From Chlorobiota bacterium (GTDB lineage Bacteria > Bacteroidota > Chlorobiia > Chlorobiales > Chlorobiaceae), in the NCBI GenBank assembly GCA_016868665.1, contig VGGK01000019.1, positions 1 through 36,908 of the forward strand: DNA of 36,908 bases. The letters are read 5' to 3'. The translations under genes were made by a program, and so were the position numbers. The notes under the pieces are model-generated. The model searched no databases. It worked only from the letters and a program-made list of their open reading frames with translations, and was not told the origin of the DNA. How positions within the stretch are numbered: the stretch's first letter is position 1; each line of letters begins with the position of its first letter. Below, piece after piece: positions 9,213 to 17,642 of the stretch.

Positions 9213-10415
9213 TCAGAGGCCGGGATTGACCTGGCTGAAGGTTTTCATGCCGAGGCCGTACAGATGAATGAACCCTGCAGCTGCCTTGTGGTTGAATGTA
9301 TCAGCTTCGGTGTAGGTTGCAAGCTCCTCGTTGTAGAGCGAGTTCGGCGAGTTTCTGCCGAGCAGCGATACACCTCCCTTGTAGAGTTTCAGGCGAACCA
9401 CGCCGGTCACCGGTTTCTGGGTTTCGTCGACGAAGGCGTCGAGGGCCTTGCGCATCGGCGAGAACCATGTGCCGTTATAGATGATGTTGGCGTAGTCCTG
9501 GCTTATGTTTTTCTTGTACTGGAATACCGTCTTTTCGAGCGTCAGGCGTTCGAGTTCGCGGTGTGCGAAGTGCAGGATTATTGCTGCCGGCGCCTCGTAG
9601 ATTTCGCGCGATTTGATGCCGACCACGCGGTTCTCGATCATGTCGAGACGTCCGATGCCGTTGGCCGCGCCGATTTGATTGAGTCTCTGGATCATGTCGA
9701 GTCCGCTCATGCGCTCTCCGTCAAGCGCAACCGGGATTCCTTCTGCAAATTCGATCTCAACCGATGCAGGGGTATCCGGCGCTTTTTCGGGAGATGTGGT
9801 GATCTGGTAGGCATCCTCGGGAGGCGTCACCATGGGATCTTCGAGCACGCCGCATTCGATGCTGATGCCCCAGATGTTCTCGTCGATCGAATATGGGCTT
9901 TTCTTCGTGGCCGATACAGGTATGTTGTGTTCGAGAGCGTAGGCGATCTCGGCTTCGCGCGAGGTGAACTCCCATTCGCGCAGCGGGGCGAGAATTTTCA
10001 GGTGGGGAGCGAGTGCAGCGAATGTCACTTCGAAACGCACCTGATCGTTTCCTTTTCCGGTACAGCCGTGGGCCAGCATGGTGCAGTCCTCTTCGAGGGC
10101 GGCATCGACAAGCGCTTTGGCAAGCAGAGGTCTGCCAAGGGCGGTTGCCAGGGGATAGACATCCTCATAGAGAGCTCCGGCTTTCAGGGCACGCCAGATA
10201 TATTCTTCAACGAAGGTTTTCCGAAGATCGACGAACCTGAAGGCTGAGGCTCCGGTCGAGAGCGCTTTGGATTCGAGGTTTTCGATCTCTTTGGTCTGAC
10301 CGAGGTTGCCGGTTACGGCAACGATCTCTGCGTCGTATTTGTCTTTAAGCCATTTGATCATCACGGAGGTGTCAAGTCCTCCGGAGTAGGCGATGGCGAT
10401 TTTTTCCTTGCTCAT
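9213..10415 (-). CDS. argG: Argininosuccinate synthase
   Basis: Joins citrulline and aspartate using ATP to give argininosuccinate. The 400-residue length matches the bacterial type I enzyme. The N-type ATP pyrophosphatase loop [15 protein letters not shown] is at residues 9-23. [14 protein letters not shown], which binds aspartate and citrulline, and [11 protein letters not shown] are both present. Cytoplasmic homotetramer by family. It lies 18 bases after argR, in the operon argCJBFRG(H). Confidence 0.97.
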   Translation of the reverse strand: MSKEKIAIAYSGGLDTSVMIKWLKDKYDAEIVAVTGNLGQTKEIENLESKALSTGASAFRFVDLRKTFVEEYIWRALKAGALYEDVYPLATALGRPLLAKALVDAALEEDCTMLAHGCTGKGNDQVRFEVTFAALAPHLKILAPLREWEFTSREAEIAYALEHNIPVSATKKSPYSIDENIWGISIECGVLEDPMVTPPEDAYQITTSPEKAPDTPASVEIEFAEGIPVALDGERMSGLDMIQRLNQIGAANGIGRLDMIENRVVGIKSREIYEAPAAIILHFAHRELERLTLEKTVFQYKKNISQDYANIIYNGTWFSPMRKALDAFVDETQKPVTGVVRLKLYKGGVSLLGRNSPNSLYNEELATYTEADTFNHKAAAGFIHLYGLGMKTFSQVNPGL

Positions 10416-10433
10416 ATCTCAGCGTATTGGTTA

Positions 10434-10880
10434 TCAGTTTTTGGAAAGATTCTCCTGAATATAGGATATCACCTGCGAAATCTGCGATACCGAAGAGGGG
10501 ATGACAATCACCGTATCGTCACCGGCAATGGTGCCGAGGATCATGGGGTTTTTCAGCTGGTCAATGAACGATCCCACGCCATGGGCCCTGCCGGTAAGGG
10601 TTCTGACAATGATTGTGGTTTCGTTCGAGTGCAGGGAAAGCACCTCCATGCCTACAAGTCCCTTGATGATGTTGCCGGTATTCTCTTCCGGCAGCATCAG
10701 CCGATACCCTTTCAGCCCTCTCGTGCGCACGAGACCGAGCTCCGAACAGTCCCGCGAGAGCGTTGCCTGTGCCACCTTGATGCCGTTGTCTTCAAGCAGA
10801 AGCATAAGATCGTGCTGATTGCCGACCTCGCAGCGGTTGAGCAGCTCCCTGATTTTCATCTGTCGTGCCTGTTTCTGCAT
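10434..10880 (-). CDS. argR: Arginine repressor
   Basis: ArgR is an arginine-responsive hexameric repressor that binds ARG boxes. The 148-residue length is normal. The N-terminal winged helix (~8-65) contains KVAQATLSRDCSELGLVRTRG, matching the ArgR recognition helix (ATLSRD). The C-terminal oligomerisation/effector domain has LVGMEVLSLHSNETTIIVRT and ends with GTIAGDDTVIVI, whose GDD motif contacts L-arginine. It is encoded inside the operon it should control (9 bases after argF, 18 before argG), so it is autoregulated if the ARG box upstream of argC is functional. Met8 is an alternative start. Confidence 0.95.
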   Translation of the reverse strand: MQKQARQMKIRELLNRCEVGNQHDLMLLLEDNGIKVAQATLSRDCSELGLVRTRGLKGYRLMLPEENTGNIIKGLVGMEVLSLHSNETTIIVRTLTGRAHGVGSFIDQLKNPMILGTIAGDDTVIVIPSSVSQISQVISYIQENLSKN

Positions 10881-10889
10881 CTCTTTCGA

Positions 10890-11909
10890 TCAGGCTTTGA
10901 TTTTTTTAGCCGCATTGAGCAGTCTGTGGGTCAGATGGAATTTCCGGTACTCCTCATGGTTGAGCAGTTTGACCAGAAGAGCTTTCTGCACATGCAGCCG
11001 GTTTTCGGCTTCGTCGATTACGACGGATTGCGGCCCGTCCATCACTTCGGCGGTTATTTCCTCTCCGCGATGAGCGGGCATACAGTGCATGACGACTGCA
11101 GTGGATTTTGCCAGATCGAGCAGGCGGCTGTTGATCTGATAGGGCGCGAATATCCTGAGCCGCTCGTTCCGCTCTTCTTCCTGTCCCATACTGGTCCAGA
11201 CGTCGGTATAGAGCACATCGGCACCAGTTGCTGCCTCTTCTGGATCATGCAGGATTTCGATGCGGCTTATGCCGGCAGCACGGGCGGTTTCGAGCAGACC
11301 GTTGTCGGGCATGTACCCTTCCGGACAGGCCAGCACGAAATGGAAGGGAAGAATACCGGCCAGTTCGATCCAGGAATTTGCAACGTTATTGCCGTCGCCG
11401 ACGAACACCACCTTGACGCCATCATGCCATAGTCCTTTTTCGTAGAGCGTAAAGGCGTCGGCAAGCACCTGGCAGGGATGCGAAAGATCGGTCAGCGCGT
11501 TGATGACCGGAATGGACGCGTTTGAGGCGATTCCCTCGATGACGCTGTGCTCATGCAGCCTCGCGACGATAGCGTCGTTGTATCGGGAGAGCAGGCGGGC
11601 AATATCTTCGACGGATTCTCTCGATCCCACTCCGATCGATTTGCCGTCAAGATTGATGGAGTAACCGCCAAGCTCATGAATGCCGAGCTCGAACGATACC
11701 CGCGTGCGAAGCGAGGGTTTGTTGAAAATCATGGCTACCGTCCTGTCTTTCAGCGGCAGGAAAGGATTATCGCCCGAACGCTCTTTTCGTTTCTTTTTTA
11801 TATGGAGTGAGTAATCGAACAATTCGATTATTTTTGCAGCATCGAGGCGGGAAAAACCGAGGAAATCGCGTTTTCCGGCGTGAGCCTGTTTCAGCACCTG
11901 TTCTTCCAT
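10890..11909 (-). CDS. argF: Ornithine carbamoyltransferase (variant SLRTR carbamoyl-phosphate loop)
   Basis: Transfers carbamoyl phosphate to ornithine to give citrulline. The length is 339 residues. The carbamoyl-phosphate loop reads SLRTR (66-70) in FNKPSLRTRVSFELG, where classical OTCs have STRTR. The acetylornithine enzymes also lack the Thr here. Ornithine-side motifs point to a true OTC: the SMG loop in DVWTSMGQEEE, the catalytic-cysteine motif HCMPAHRGEE, and DLSHPCQVLAD. Genetic context agrees, because argJ removes the acetyl group before this step. It lies 21 bases after argB and 9 before argR. Substrate assignment is inferred from motifs and context. Confidence 0.9.
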   Translation of the reverse strand: MEEQVLKQAHAGKRDFLGFSRLDAAKIIELFDYSLHIKKKRKERSGDNPFLPLKDRTVAMIFNKPSLRTRVSFELGIHELGGYSINLDGKSIGVGSRESVEDIARLLSRYNDAIVARLHEHSVIEGIASNASIPVINALTDLSHPCQVLADAFTLYEKGLWHDGVKVVFVGDGNNVANSWIELAGILPFHFVLACPEGYMPDNGLLETARAAGISRIEILHDPEEAATGADVLYTDVWTSMGQEEERNERLRIFAPYQINSRLLDLAKSTAVVMHCMPAHRGEEITAEVMDGPQSVVIDEAENRLHVQKALLVKLLNHEEYRKFHLTHRLLNAAKKIKA

Positions 11910-11930
11910 AAGGGATCGGCTGTTTTCTTG

Positions 11931-12827
11931 TTAATTGTTGTTCTGTTCGGCGATGAACTGCGTTCCCACTCCTTCGTGCGTGAATATTTCAAGCAGGAGC
12001 GAGTGCGTGAATTTGCCGTCGATCAGATGAATTTTTCCTGCGCCTCCATCGAGAGTTTTGAATGCGGAAAGCACTTTCGGTATCATGCCTCCGGAAATGA
12101 TGCCCTGTTCGATAAAATCCGCAGCTTCGGCTTTACAGAGAGTTTTCAGGATTTTATCGCCTACCTGGATTCCCTCAACGTCGCTGACATAGATAAGCTT
12201 TTCGGCTTTAAGCGCTATGGCTATGCTGCTTGCCGCATCGTCCGCGTTAATGTTGTATATATTGCCGTCAGCGTCGAAGCCGACCGGTGCGATAACCGGA
12301 ATGAGACCCGCTTTGCAGAGCAGATCGATATAGGCGGTATCGATATGTTCGACATCGCCGACAAGACCGAGTTTTTCGGCATTCGGACCCGGAACTGCAC
12401 GAATGGTATCGGCATCGAATCCGCTTACCCCGACAGCCTTACCGCCGTGTTCGCTCAGCAGCCTGACGATATCCTGATTGACTTTGCCGGCCAGCGTCAT
12501 CTGAACCACGGAGATCATCTCCCGGTCGGTGATCCGCTTTCCATGCACGAACTGCGAGACAAGTCCGAGCTTTTCGGCAGTACGTGTTATGGCGTCGCCT
12601 CCGCCGTGAACCAGCACAACGTTGATGCCGACCTTTCTCAAAAGGGTTACGTTCTGGGCGAAACTGTTTTTGAGCAGTTCGTCTTTCATGGCCGAACCGC
12701 CGTACTTGATCACAAATGTTTTTCCCTCGAACTGTCTGATATAAGGCAGCGCTTCGATAAGCACCTGTCCGATAGCGGCCTCGGGGGCCTTTCTTGCCGA
12801 AGTCAGTTCACTGCACAAAGCGTTCAT
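11931..12827 (-). CDS. argB: N-acetylglutamate kinase, arginine-sensitive type
   Basis: Phosphorylates N-acetyl-L-glutamate, the usual feedback-controlled step where ornithine acetylation is cyclic. The 298-residue amino acid kinase has the glycine-rich loops [10 protein letters not shown] and [10 protein letters not shown]. Two traits mark the arginine-inhibited hexameric class: an N-terminal helical extension of about 25 residues before the first strand, and the C-terminal signature [15 protein letters not shown], which fits the H-[AS]-x3-E-[IL]-[FL]-T-x2-G-x-G-T pattern of arginine-sensitive enzymes. It lies between argJ (53-base gap) and argF (21-base gap). Confidence 0.96.
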   Translation of the reverse strand: MNALCSELTSARKAPEAAIGQVLIEALPYIRQFEGKTFVIKYGGSAMKDELLKNSFAQNVTLLRKVGINVVLVHGGGDAITRTAEKLGLVSQFVHGKRITDREMISVVQMTLAGKVNQDIVRLLSEHGGKAVGVSGFDADTIRAVPGPNAEKLGLVGDVEHIDTAYIDLLCKAGLIPVIAPVGFDADGNIYNINADDAASSIAIALKAEKLIYVSDVEGIQVGDKILKTLCKAEAADFIEQGIISGGMIPKVLSAFKTLDGGAGKIHLIDGKFTHSLLLEIFTHEGVGTQFIAEQNNN

Positions 12828-12880
12828 TCTCGATCTGGTATGGTTTAAACTTGTTATACAAAGATAAGTTCTTTATTGCT

Positions 12881-14176
12881 TCAGCTCCTGTAGCTGCCGT
12901 TGATCTCGATATACTCCTTGCTCAGATCGCAGGTCCATACTGTCGCCGCACCGGGGCCGTTTCCAAGAGAGACTGTTATCGTATAAGCCGGTTTTTTCAG
13001 GATAAGCGCCGCATCCTCCTCGGAAAAAACAGCATTGAATCCTTTTGCAAGGATTGGAAGATCGTCGAAACGGATTTCTATCTCTTCCTGGCTGAAGACC
13101 GCTCCGGAACGTCCGGCTGCAGCAATGATTCTTCCCCAGTTGGCATCTTCGCCGTGCAAGGCAGTTTTGACGAGCGGAGAGTTCGCTATAGTGCTTGCCG
13201 CAAGCCGGGCATCCGCTTCCGAGAGGGCGCCCTCGACCTTGATGCCGACCAGCTTGGTGGCGCCTTCGCCATCCACCACAATGAGTTTTGCAAGAAATGT
13301 CATGATCACCTCCAGTGCCTCGGCAAACAGGGCTTCATCCTCGCTTCCTTCTTCGACAACCGGCCCGATACCGCTTGCAAGAATAGAAACCATATCGTTG
13401 GTACTGGTATCTCCATCTACAGTGATGGCATTGAAGCTGCAGCTGTTGGCACTGGAGAGCAGTCGCTGAAGCAGATCGGGCGAAACCGACGCATCGGTTG
13501 CAAGAAATGCAAGCATGGTTGCCATATTCGGGCAGATCATGCCGGATCCTTTCGCAATGCCGCTTATTCTGGCGGTTCCTCCGGAAAGGCGGACATCGAT
13601 TGCGAGGTATTTGGGAAAGGTATCGGTGGTCATGATGGCTTCCGCGGCGTCGAAACAGGAGTTCGAAGCAAGCGCCTTCGGAAGTTGCTGCATGGCATCA
13701 AGAATCTTCCGCATGGGAAGCGGCTGTCCGATGACTCCGGTCGAGGCCACCAAGACCTGTTCGGGATCGATGCCGAACAGGCCGGCCGTTTCGGCAGCCA
13801 TGGCCGCAGCATCGGCTTCGCCCGCAGGCCCGGTTGCGGCGTTGGCATTTCCGCTGTTGCAGATCACGGCCCGCATGTAGCCGCCGTTCTGCATAAGATG
13901 TCGTTTCGACAGAAGCACAGGCGCTGCGCAGCAGCGGTTAGTGGTAAATACGGCTGCTGCAGCCGACGGGCGTTCCGATAGCAGCAGCATGATATCTCTT
14001 TTGTCGTACCTGATCGCCGCCGATATGCCGGCCGCATGAAATCCGTTCGGCCAGAATTCCGAGTTGTCATTCCCGGGAACAGAGAGCGGAGTCACATGCC
14101 CGGGCCATGCTGTAGCCTGGGATAGGCTTTCTATGGAGTCGTATGCTTTCTTAATGTTAAGGTTCACCGCCGTCAT
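12881..14176 (-). CDS. argJ: Ornithine acetyltransferase / N-acetylglutamate synthase
   Basis: Moves the acetyl group from N-acetylornithine to glutamate, closing the cyclic pathway. Bifunctional members also use acetyl-CoA. The 431-residue precursor is expected to self-cleave before the nucleophilic Thr220, in ICPNMATMLAFLATD, to give alpha and beta chains. An oxyanion-forming STGVIG motif is at 145-150. It lies 17 bases after argC. ArgA is not needed if this enzyme is bifunctional, but sequence alone does not separate the mono- and bifunctional forms. Confidence 0.95.
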   Translation of the reverse strand: MTAVNLNIKKAYDSIESLSQATAWPGHVTPLSVPGNDNSEFWPNGFHAAGISAAIRYDKRDIMLLLSERPSAAAAVFTTNRCCAAPVLLSKRHLMQNGGYMRAVICNSGNANAATGPAGEADAAAMAAETAGLFGIDPEQVLVASTGVIGQPLPMRKILDAMQQLPKALASNSCFDAAEAIMTTDTFPKYLAIDVRLSGGTARISGIAKGSGMICPNMATMLAFLATDASVSPDLLQRLLSSANSCSFNAITVDGDTSTNDMVSILASGIGPVVEEGSEDEALFAEALEVIMTFLAKLIVVDGEGATKLVGIKVEGALSEADARLAASTIANSPLVKTALHGEDANWGRIIAAAGRSGAVFSQEEIEIRFDDLPILAKGFNAVFSEEDAALILKKPAYTITVSLGNGPGAATVWTCDLSKEYIEINGSYRS

Positions 14177-14193
14177 TGCTTATACTGTTGTAA

Positions 14194-15228
14194 TCAGAGG
14201 AGTAATCCGAGAGTTTCATCGAAGCCGAGCATGATATTCATATTCTGAACTGCCTGACCCGCAGCGCCTTTCAGCAGGTTGTCAATAGCGCTGATAATCA
14301 CAAGCGGCCCGTTATCGGATCTATGAGCGATATGTATATCGCAGTAGTTCGTCATCGCGACATGGCGAACTTCAGTCATGCTCGAACGAACCCTGACGAA
14401 CGGAGCTCCGTCATAAAAGCTGCTGTAGAGTTCAGATGGCGAACAGTCTCTGAAATTCCCGTCGAAGGCAACGGTGAGCACCGAATAAATCCCTCGCGTA
14501 AACGGCCCTATCATCGGAGCGAACGTGAAGTCGAAAGAGGGATTCGAAGCCGATGTGCCGAGAGCCTGCATGATTTCGGGCGTATGCTGATGCTGGCCGA
14601 CTTTGTAGGCCCGCATATTTTCGCTCATTTCGGAAAACGACAGCTCGGTCTTGCTGGTTCTTCCGGCTCCGGAGATGCCCGAAACCGCAGTGCAGCTGAC
14701 GCTTCTGACCTTTGCAGGAGAATTCTCATCGAGAAAGAGCGGGGCAAGTCCGAGAATGATGCTTGTCGCATAGCAGCCGGGATTGCTGACTGCTTTCGAA
14801 TTGATGATTTCGTCCCGACCGAGTTCCGGCAGGGCATAAGTCATCCATGCGTCCGCCGGCTTTATCTGTTTGTAGAATCGTTCGTGTTCATCCGGGTTTT
14901 TCAGCCGGAAATCTCCGGACAGATCGATAACCAGTTTTCCTGCGTCTGTAAGAGCGGGAACGAGGTTCAGTGCCTCGCCGTGCGGAAGTGCAAGGAAATA
15001 GATGTCGCTTCCGGTTTCGCCCTCATAGCGCAGAAACTCCTTGTCGCAAGGAACAGACGGATAAAGATCGGAAAAAATTTTTCCAGCCTGGGAAAAAGCG
15101 TACAGCGTATCGAGCTCCACTGCCGGATGGCGAAGTAAAAGCCGGACAAGCTCAGCGCCGGAGTATCCGGATGCCCCGATAACCGAAATCGACAGCCGTT
15201 TCGCGTCGGACATATATCTTTGGTTCAT
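14194..15228 (-). CDS. argC: N-acetyl-gamma-glutamyl-phosphate reductase
   Basis: NADPH-dependent reduction of N-acetylglutamyl phosphate to the semialdehyde. The 344 residues include a Rossmann glycine motif [20 protein letters not shown] at 16-35. The catalytic Cys152 lies in [10 protein letters not shown], and the C-terminal HQHTPEI motif and dimerisation region follow. It is the first gene of the arg operon. Start choice: the ATG at 15228 or the in-frame Met6 (15213); both are weakly supported by upstream purines, and conservation begins after Met6. Confidence 0.95.
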   Translation of the reverse strand: MNQRYMSDAKRLSISVIGASGYSGAELVRLLLRHPAVELDTLYAFSQAGKIFSDLYPSVPCDKEFLRYEGETGSDIYFLALPHGEALNLVPALTDAGKLVIDLSGDFRLKNPDEHERFYKQIKPADAWMTYALPELGRDEIINSKAVSNPGCYATSIILGLAPLFLDENSPAKVRSVSCTAVSGISGAGRTSKTELSFSEMSENMRAYKVGQHQHTPEIMQALGTSASNPSFDFTFAPMIGPFTRGIYSVLTVAFDGNFRDCSPSELYSSFYDGAPFVRVRSSMTEVRHVAMTNYCDIHIAHRSDNGPLVIISAIDNLLKGAAGQAVQNMNIMLGFDETLGLLL

Positions 15229-15271
15229 GGCCCTTTATGACGATGAATGAAAATTCCGGGTAAAATCTGCG

Positions 15272-15300
15272 ATGATATGCTTTTTTTTCGATATTGTAAA
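15272..15300 (-). promoter_or_regulatory. Candidate sigma70-type promoter for the arg operon
   Basis: On the minus strand a TTTACA -35 (complement of 15295-15300) and a TATCAT -10 (complement of 15272-15277) are separated by exactly 17 bases. This predicts a transcript start near 15265 and a short leader before argC at 15228. The spacer has a run of eight A residues. Confidence 0.55.
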
Positions 15301-15349
15301 GTAAATCAATCAGAAAAACAGGATATGTAATTCGATCAGTAATTATTTC

Positions 15350-15367
15350 TCTGAATATATATTCAAT
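15350..15367. promoter_or_regulatory. ARG box (ArgR operator), perfect consensus match
   Basis: TCTGAATATATATTCAAT fits the ARG-box consensus WNTGAATWWWWATTCANW at every position, with a 14-base perfect palindrome TGAATATATATTCA at 15352-15365. It lies in the divergent gap between argC and the lipoprotein gene. Its centre is about 60 bases upstream of the best arg -35 and about 45 bases upstream of the predicted start of the divergent transcript. I see no good second box at the usual three-base spacing. Confidence 0.8.
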
Positions 15368-15388
15368 AAAGTGGATATACTACGCATT

Positions 15389-15397
15389 TGCTATAAA
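15389..15397 (+). promoter_or_regulatory. Extended -10 element for the lipoprotein-GGDEF-Lol operon
   Basis: TGCTATAAA at 15389-15397 has the TGn extension of an extended -10 promoter, without a good -35. A start near 15404 gives a leader of about 48 bases to the ATG at 15452. Confidence 0.4.
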
Positions 15398-15451
15398 ATA
15401 TCGAGAGCTGTGCGTAATTTTTCACATCCATGTAACAGAATTGCTGCGGTT

Positions 15452-16408
15452 ATGGAAACGACAAAGGGAAAACGCCGTTATCGTCAGGGCCGGACGAGGC
15501 GTCATCGATCATTTTTAGGCGGCGGATCGATGTTCATGGCCGCGATACTGCTCATGCTTCTTTCGACTGGCTGCGATAAACAAACCGGATCCTTGACGGA
15601 AGCTCCAACGGCAACCGCCGGTAATATGATCCTTGGTGTTGAAAGTCCCCTCCGGGAGGTCGCTCAGGATCAGGCGGAGATATTTCAGGCGCACTATCCT
15701 GATGCGAACGTCGTTGTCAGTACAGTGGTTCCCGAAGATATGCTCCCTGCTCTCCTGAAAAAAGAGTCCGGAGGCTTGCTTATAGGAGGTTCACTGACGC
15801 ATATCGAGGACTCGCTGCTGACCCTTCCGGCCTATAGGGCTCGAAAAGAACCGGTCGCTCGTGACGCGATAATCTGTATCGTGAACAGCAACAGCCGGGT
15901 GACTGCGCTTTCTGTCGGCACCCTCGCGAAAATGCTTTCAGGAAAGACGACTTCCGGCGAGTACGGCAGACCGCTTCTTGCCGACAGGAATTACAGGTTT
16001 CTCATAACGCTCCGGGATCTGCTGCATACCGGAAATGCGGAGCTGCATGCGATGCTGGAGCGTTCGGACAGTCTTGTTGTCGCCAGAACCGCCCGCGAGG
16101 ACGGAACTGTCGGCCTGCTCTTTCTTTCTTCATATAAAACGCTGAATCTGCCTGCAAGCATCCGCGAACAGGTGCGCATCGTTCCGGTTTCATCGGCCGA
16201 GGACGGTTCTCCGGCGGTGCGTCCTGCACAACATCAGGTTTATGACGGCTCCTATCCTCTTGCAACAATCGTACACTATATCTACATTCCGGGCAATCCT
16301 CTTGCAACAGGCTTTGGATCATGGCTTTCAAAGGAAGGACAGAAGGGGTTTGAGCGGAGCAGCCTCGCCCCTTTCAGGCAGATCCCGAGAACCATAATCC
16401 TGAAATAA
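15452..16408 (+). CDS. PstS-like periplasmic substrate-binding lipoprotein
   Basis: From the ATG at 15452 this is a 318-residue protein with an arginine-rich N-region, a hydrophobic segment (~27-39) and a lipobox LLSTGC with Cys41, so it is a membrane-anchored lipoprotein. An upstream GTG at 15371 is in frame but falls before the predicted transcript start. The mature part resembles phosphate-binding PBP domains (PstS type): DAIICIVNSNSRVTALSVGTLAKMLSGKTT corresponds to the hinge segment, and a late YPLATIVHYIYIPGNPLATGFGSWLSKEGQKG segment corresponds to the C-terminal lobe. No transporter genes are nearby. It is followed four bases later by a membrane diguanylate cyclase, which suggests sensing rather than uptake. 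The ligand is unknown. Confidence 0.75.
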   Translation: METTKGKRRYRQGRTRRHRSFLGGGSMFMAAILLMLLSTGCDKQTGSLTEAPTATAGNMILGVESPLREVAQDQAEIFQAHYPDANVVVSTVVPEDMLPALLKKESGGLLIGGSLTHIEDSLLTLPAYRARKEPVARDAIICIVNSNSRVTALSVGTLAKMLSGKTTSGEYGRPLLADRNYRFLITLRDLLHTGNAELHAMLERSDSLVVARTAREDGTVGLLFLSSYKTLNLPASIREQVRIVPVSSAEDGSPAVRPAQHQVYDGSYPLATIVHYIYIPGNPLATGFGSWLSKEGQKGFERSSLAPFRQIPRTIILK

Positions 16409-16412
16409 CCGA

Positions 16413-17642
16413 ATGAACAGTACAACTGAGACGATCAAGCCGTCCAGGCTGCAGCGCATAACTCTGGCCGGGACGGCATTCCTTCTTGTTGTGGGTGCCG
16501 TTACAGGCGGATTCGTGCTCCATAGAAACGCACTTGTCGAAACATTGCGTCACAAGCAGGCGCTTTATGCCGATCTTGCGGCATTGAGGGGAAAAGCCGG
16601 AGCCGGAAGTGATGCCGACTCCACGGTCATTGAGTTCATGCTCGATAAAGTCATCGAAAGCGCAGTTGAGGCAGAGGAACCCGGAATTGCAGGCTCGCTT
16701 GCACAGAAGCGTAATATTCTGAAAAATGCTTCCACTTCTGATCGTGAAATTTTTCTTCTCGCGCTTGACAGAGCAGTACAGAAGTCAGATAGCGAGTTTC
16801 GTTCGGCTCTCGACGACTGCACACGCGCAAGTAATCAGTTCGTCACAGTTATTTCCCTGCTTTTCTTAATTCTGTTTCTGATCGTCAGGAAGGAAATCCA
16901 TCGTAATTATATTATGACCCTGATTCCATTAGAAAGACTGTCTCAAAAAATAAGCACTATGAACCGGAGCATTCCGGAAAGCGTTCGCGATACCGCCGAA
17001 GCCATCAGGAACGATCTGGCCATTGCTCCGCACTCCTCTGAAATTTCCCGCCTTACTGGTACGCTTGCAGATTTTTGTGCTGAAATAGAAGCGAAAAACA
17101 AAAAGCTCGACGAGCTTTTTATTCGGGACGAGAAAACAAATCTGTATAATTATCGGCATTTCAAGGAGCATCTGATCATGGAAATCGAACGTTCAAAGCG
17201 GGCGGATGATCAGGTTTCGATAGCCATGATCGATCTCGATCATTTCAAGCGGTACAATGACGAACATGGCCATATAGCCGGAGACCGGGTACTGGAGCAG
17301 CTGGCAGGAATCATTGCCGAACAGTGTCGGTCATCCGACATGCCCTCCCGGTTCGGGGGAGAAGAGTTTGCTGTGCTCTTTCCGCAGACAGGAACTGAAA
17401 CCGCCATGCGGATTTCCGAGCGGCTCAGGCAGGTTATCTGCGCCGAGCCTTTTTCACATGAAAAACACCAGCCGGAAGGTCGTCTGACGGTCAGCATCGG
17501 GATCGCATCGTTTCCTGCGGATGCGAAGGACTGGTATACCCTGATCAATAATGCGGACCGAGCGCTCTACCATGCCAAATCGAGCGGCAGAAACCGGGTT
17601 TGCTCATTCTCATCCATCAGCAGTAAGGAGGAGACGCCATGA
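16413..17642 (+). CDS. Membrane-bound diguanylate cyclase (GGDEF)
   Basis: A 409-residue protein expected to make cyclic di-GMP from two GTP. Membrane segments lie at ~16-37 and ~143-159, enclosing a periplasmic, mostly helical domain of about 105 residues with no recognisable sensor fold. A short cytoplasmic linker leads to a GGDEF domain from ~235. The active-site loop is RFGGEEF (GGEEF at 315-319). The metal-binding MIDLDHFKRYND motif and a complete inhibitory I-site (RSSD, 306-309, five residues before the loop) are present, so it should be active and product-inhibited. The start lies four bases after the lipoprotein stop, and its stop overlaps the next gene by ATGA. The periplasmic domain may take input from the lipoprotein. 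Confidence 0.9.
   Translation: MNSTTETIKPSRLQRITLAGTAFLLVVGAVTGGFVLHRNALVETLRHKQALYADLAALRGKAGAGSDADSTVIEFMLDKVIESAVEAEEPGIAGSLAQKRNILKNASTSDREIFLLALDRAVQKSDSEFRSALDDCTRASNQFVTVISLLFLILFLIVRKEIHRNYIMTLIPLERLSQKISTMNRSIPESVRDTAEAIRNDLAIAPHSSEISRLTGTLADFCAEIEAKNKKLDELFIRDEKTNLYNYRHFKEHLIMEIERSKRADDQVSIAMIDLDHFKRYNDEHGHIAGDRVLEQLAGIIAEQCRSSDMPSRFGGEEFAVLFPQTGTETAMRISERLRQVICAEPFSHEKHQPEGRLTVSIGIASFPADAKDWYTLINNADRALYHAKSSGRNRVCSFSSISSKEETP

Noticed and set aside
9111-10247. A long plus-strand open frame (378 codons) opposite argG
   Set aside because: It is antisense to a clear argG, has no recognisable domain, is rich in Val, Phe, Asp and Cys as mirror frames are, and has no ribosome site.
11880-12848. 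A long plus-strand open frame opposite argB
   Set aside because: Antisense shadow of argB; composition is not protein-like.
12794-13981. A long plus-strand open frame opposite argJ
   Set aside because: Mirror of argJ codon structure, with no family-like motif or ribosome site.
15371-15451. Extension of the lipoprotein gene to an in-frame GTG at 15371
   Set aside because: The GTG lies next to the ARG box and upstream of the extended -10 at 15389-15397, and the added residues would spoil the lipoprotein signal.
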